This document shows, piece after piece, positions 63,059 to 64,000 of a stretch of 64,000 nt of DNA (positions are counted from its first letter, which is position 1; each line of letters starts with the position of its first letter). Source of the stretch: Modicisalibacter muralis (GTDB lineage: Bacteria; Pseudomonadota; Gammaproteobacteria; Pseudomonadales; Halomonadaceae). A model generated the notes under the pieces. The model worked only from the letters and a program-made list of their open reading frames with translations. It had not been told where the DNA came from and ran no database searches. The DNA lies in the NCBI RefSeq assembly GCF_900102945.1, contig NZ_FNGI01000002.1, positions 215,383 through 279,382 on the forward strand, given 5' to 3'. The position numbers were made by a program, and so were the translations under genes.

Positions 63059-63218
63059 GCTGGAGGCGACCAAGTTAGCCACCAACCGAATACGATAGGT
63101 GCAGGCTCTCCCAGCGAGCCGCATCGATGCCGACAGCCTTTATCCCGGGTAACATAGGCCAAGCGAAAACGCCTCGCTCTCACCTCGGAAACGCATCACC
63201 AAGCTCAAGGACCGCTCA

Positions 63219-64000
63219 TGCTCGCCGAACTCTTTGCCGTGATGGCCCCGGTGTTCTTCGGCGCCAGCCTCGGCTTCTTCTGGATACGCCTGGGCTACGA
63301 CTACCCGGTCGAGTTCGTCACCAAGCTGGTATTGAACATCGGCACCCCGGCGCTGATCCTCGCCGCGCTGGGCAGCGCCGAGATCGACGCCCAAAGTTTC
63401 GGCCAGACGATGCTCGGCACGCTGATCGTGCTGGCGGTCATGGCCGCCGCCAGCGTGGTGGTGGCCAAGCTGTTGCGCAAGGATTGGAAGGTCATCATTT
63501 CGCCGATGATGTACCCCAATACCGGCAACATGGGCTTGCCGGTGTCGCTTTATGCCTTCGGCAACGCCGGCTTCGCCTACGCGATCACAGTGATGGTCGC
63601 CGTGTCGTTGATCCAGTTTACCTTCGGCGCGATGCTTGCCAGCCGCAGCGGCAAGCCGCTGCGCACTCTACTGCGCTCCCCCACCGTCTACGCCATTCTG
63701 ATCGCCTCGGGGATGCTGCTCACCGACACCACCCTGCCGCGCTGGCTGGCCAACACCGTCGACTTGATCTCCGGCTTCAGCGTGCCGCTGATGCTGATTA
63801 CGCTGGGCGTGTCGCTGGCCAGCATCCAGGTCAGGAGCCTGAAATCGAGCCTGGAATTCAGCCTGTTGCGTATCCCCGCCGCCGCCTTGATTGCCTTCGG
63901 TGTCGCCGAGTGGCTCGGCCTGCCACCGCTGGCGCAGAGCGTGCTGGTATTGCAGATGAGCATGCCGGTGGCGGTCTACAACTACCTGTTCGCCCAGCGT
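63219..64000 (+). CDS. Auxin-efflux-carrier (AEC) family transporter, incomplete at the window end
   Basis: This is an inner-membrane permease. At least 260 residues are read from ATG 63219 (AAGGA before it) to the window end without a stop. Family marks: MLAELFAVMAPVFFGASLGF at the start, YPNTGNMGLPVSLYAFG near residue 100 and QMSMPVAVYNYLFAQR at the end, the usual central motif of AEC proteins. The normal length is about 300, so only about 40 residues are missing. Members export or import small organic acids such as malate or malonate; the substrate here is unknown. Confidence 0.88.

Overview
The window looks like chromosome of a moderately GC-rich gammaproteobacterium of the Halomonas/Chromohalobacter type. 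This is an inference from gene content: Fur-linked siderophore uptake, sarcosine (glycine betaine) catabolism, a ben-cat aromatic cluster, and protein families typical of Halomonadaceae. No rRNA or other taxonomic marker is present.

About 285-15726 is an accessory island integrated at the 3' end of a tRNA gene with a CAU anticodon (15726-15802, minus strand). From the tRNA inwards it carries a tyrosine integrase, an AT-rich membrane-protein gene, an origin-like stretch (a 36-bp perfect AT palindrome plus four 11-bp direct repeats), a small HTH gene and a winged-helix replication-like gene. Next comes a short conjugation-like operon (107-aa protein, VirB5, EexN lipoprotein, VirB6, two small proteins), then a repeat-dense region and a ribbon-helix-helix/MobC-like gene. 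After a decayed nuclease-tail pseudogene there is a type I restriction-modification operon with two different hsdM genes, hsdS and hsdR. No relaxase, coupling protein or VirB4/B11 ATPase is visible, so the island resembles an integrative mobilizable (satellite-type) element or a remnant. Its far end is not in the window. A 16-bp palindrome, TTTCGTGCGCACGAAA, recurs in the repeat region and inside the first codons of both virB5 and eexN.

About 15.9-34.2 kb is mostly iron acquisition. It holds an EntD-like phosphopantetheinyl transferase, four TonB-dependent receptors (two FhuA-like, one IutA-like, one YncD-like), FhuC-FhuD-FhuB, a PvdE/YojI-type ABC exporter and a FUSC membrane protein. Fur-box-like sites lie before three receptor or transport units. 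No siderophore synthesis genes are present, which suggests use of foreign hydroxamate siderophores or synthesis elsewhere.

About 34.2-41.1 kb holds an amino-acid binding protein with a three-subunit HcnABC/opine/D-hydroxyproline dehydrogenase-type flavoenzyme, a divergent LysR regulator, a GntR regulator with an SBF-family transporter, and a DUF488 protein.

About 41.2-52.7 kb is aromatic catabolism: an aldehyde dehydrogenase, two BenE-family permeases, benABCD, catA, catC, catB and a divergent LysR regulator (catR/benM type) with a BenM-like site over its own ribosome-binding site. Together they take benzoate through catechol and cis,cis-muconate to beta-ketoadipate enol-lactone.

About 52.8-64 kb holds a chemoreceptor, the one-carbon/sarcosine operon glyA-soxBDAG-purU (sarcosine to glycine and serine, with formate release), a small secreted protein and the start of an auxin-efflux-carrier permease cut by the window end. 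Two ~145-bp extragenic inverted-repeat elements lie at 25.7 and 38.8 kb.
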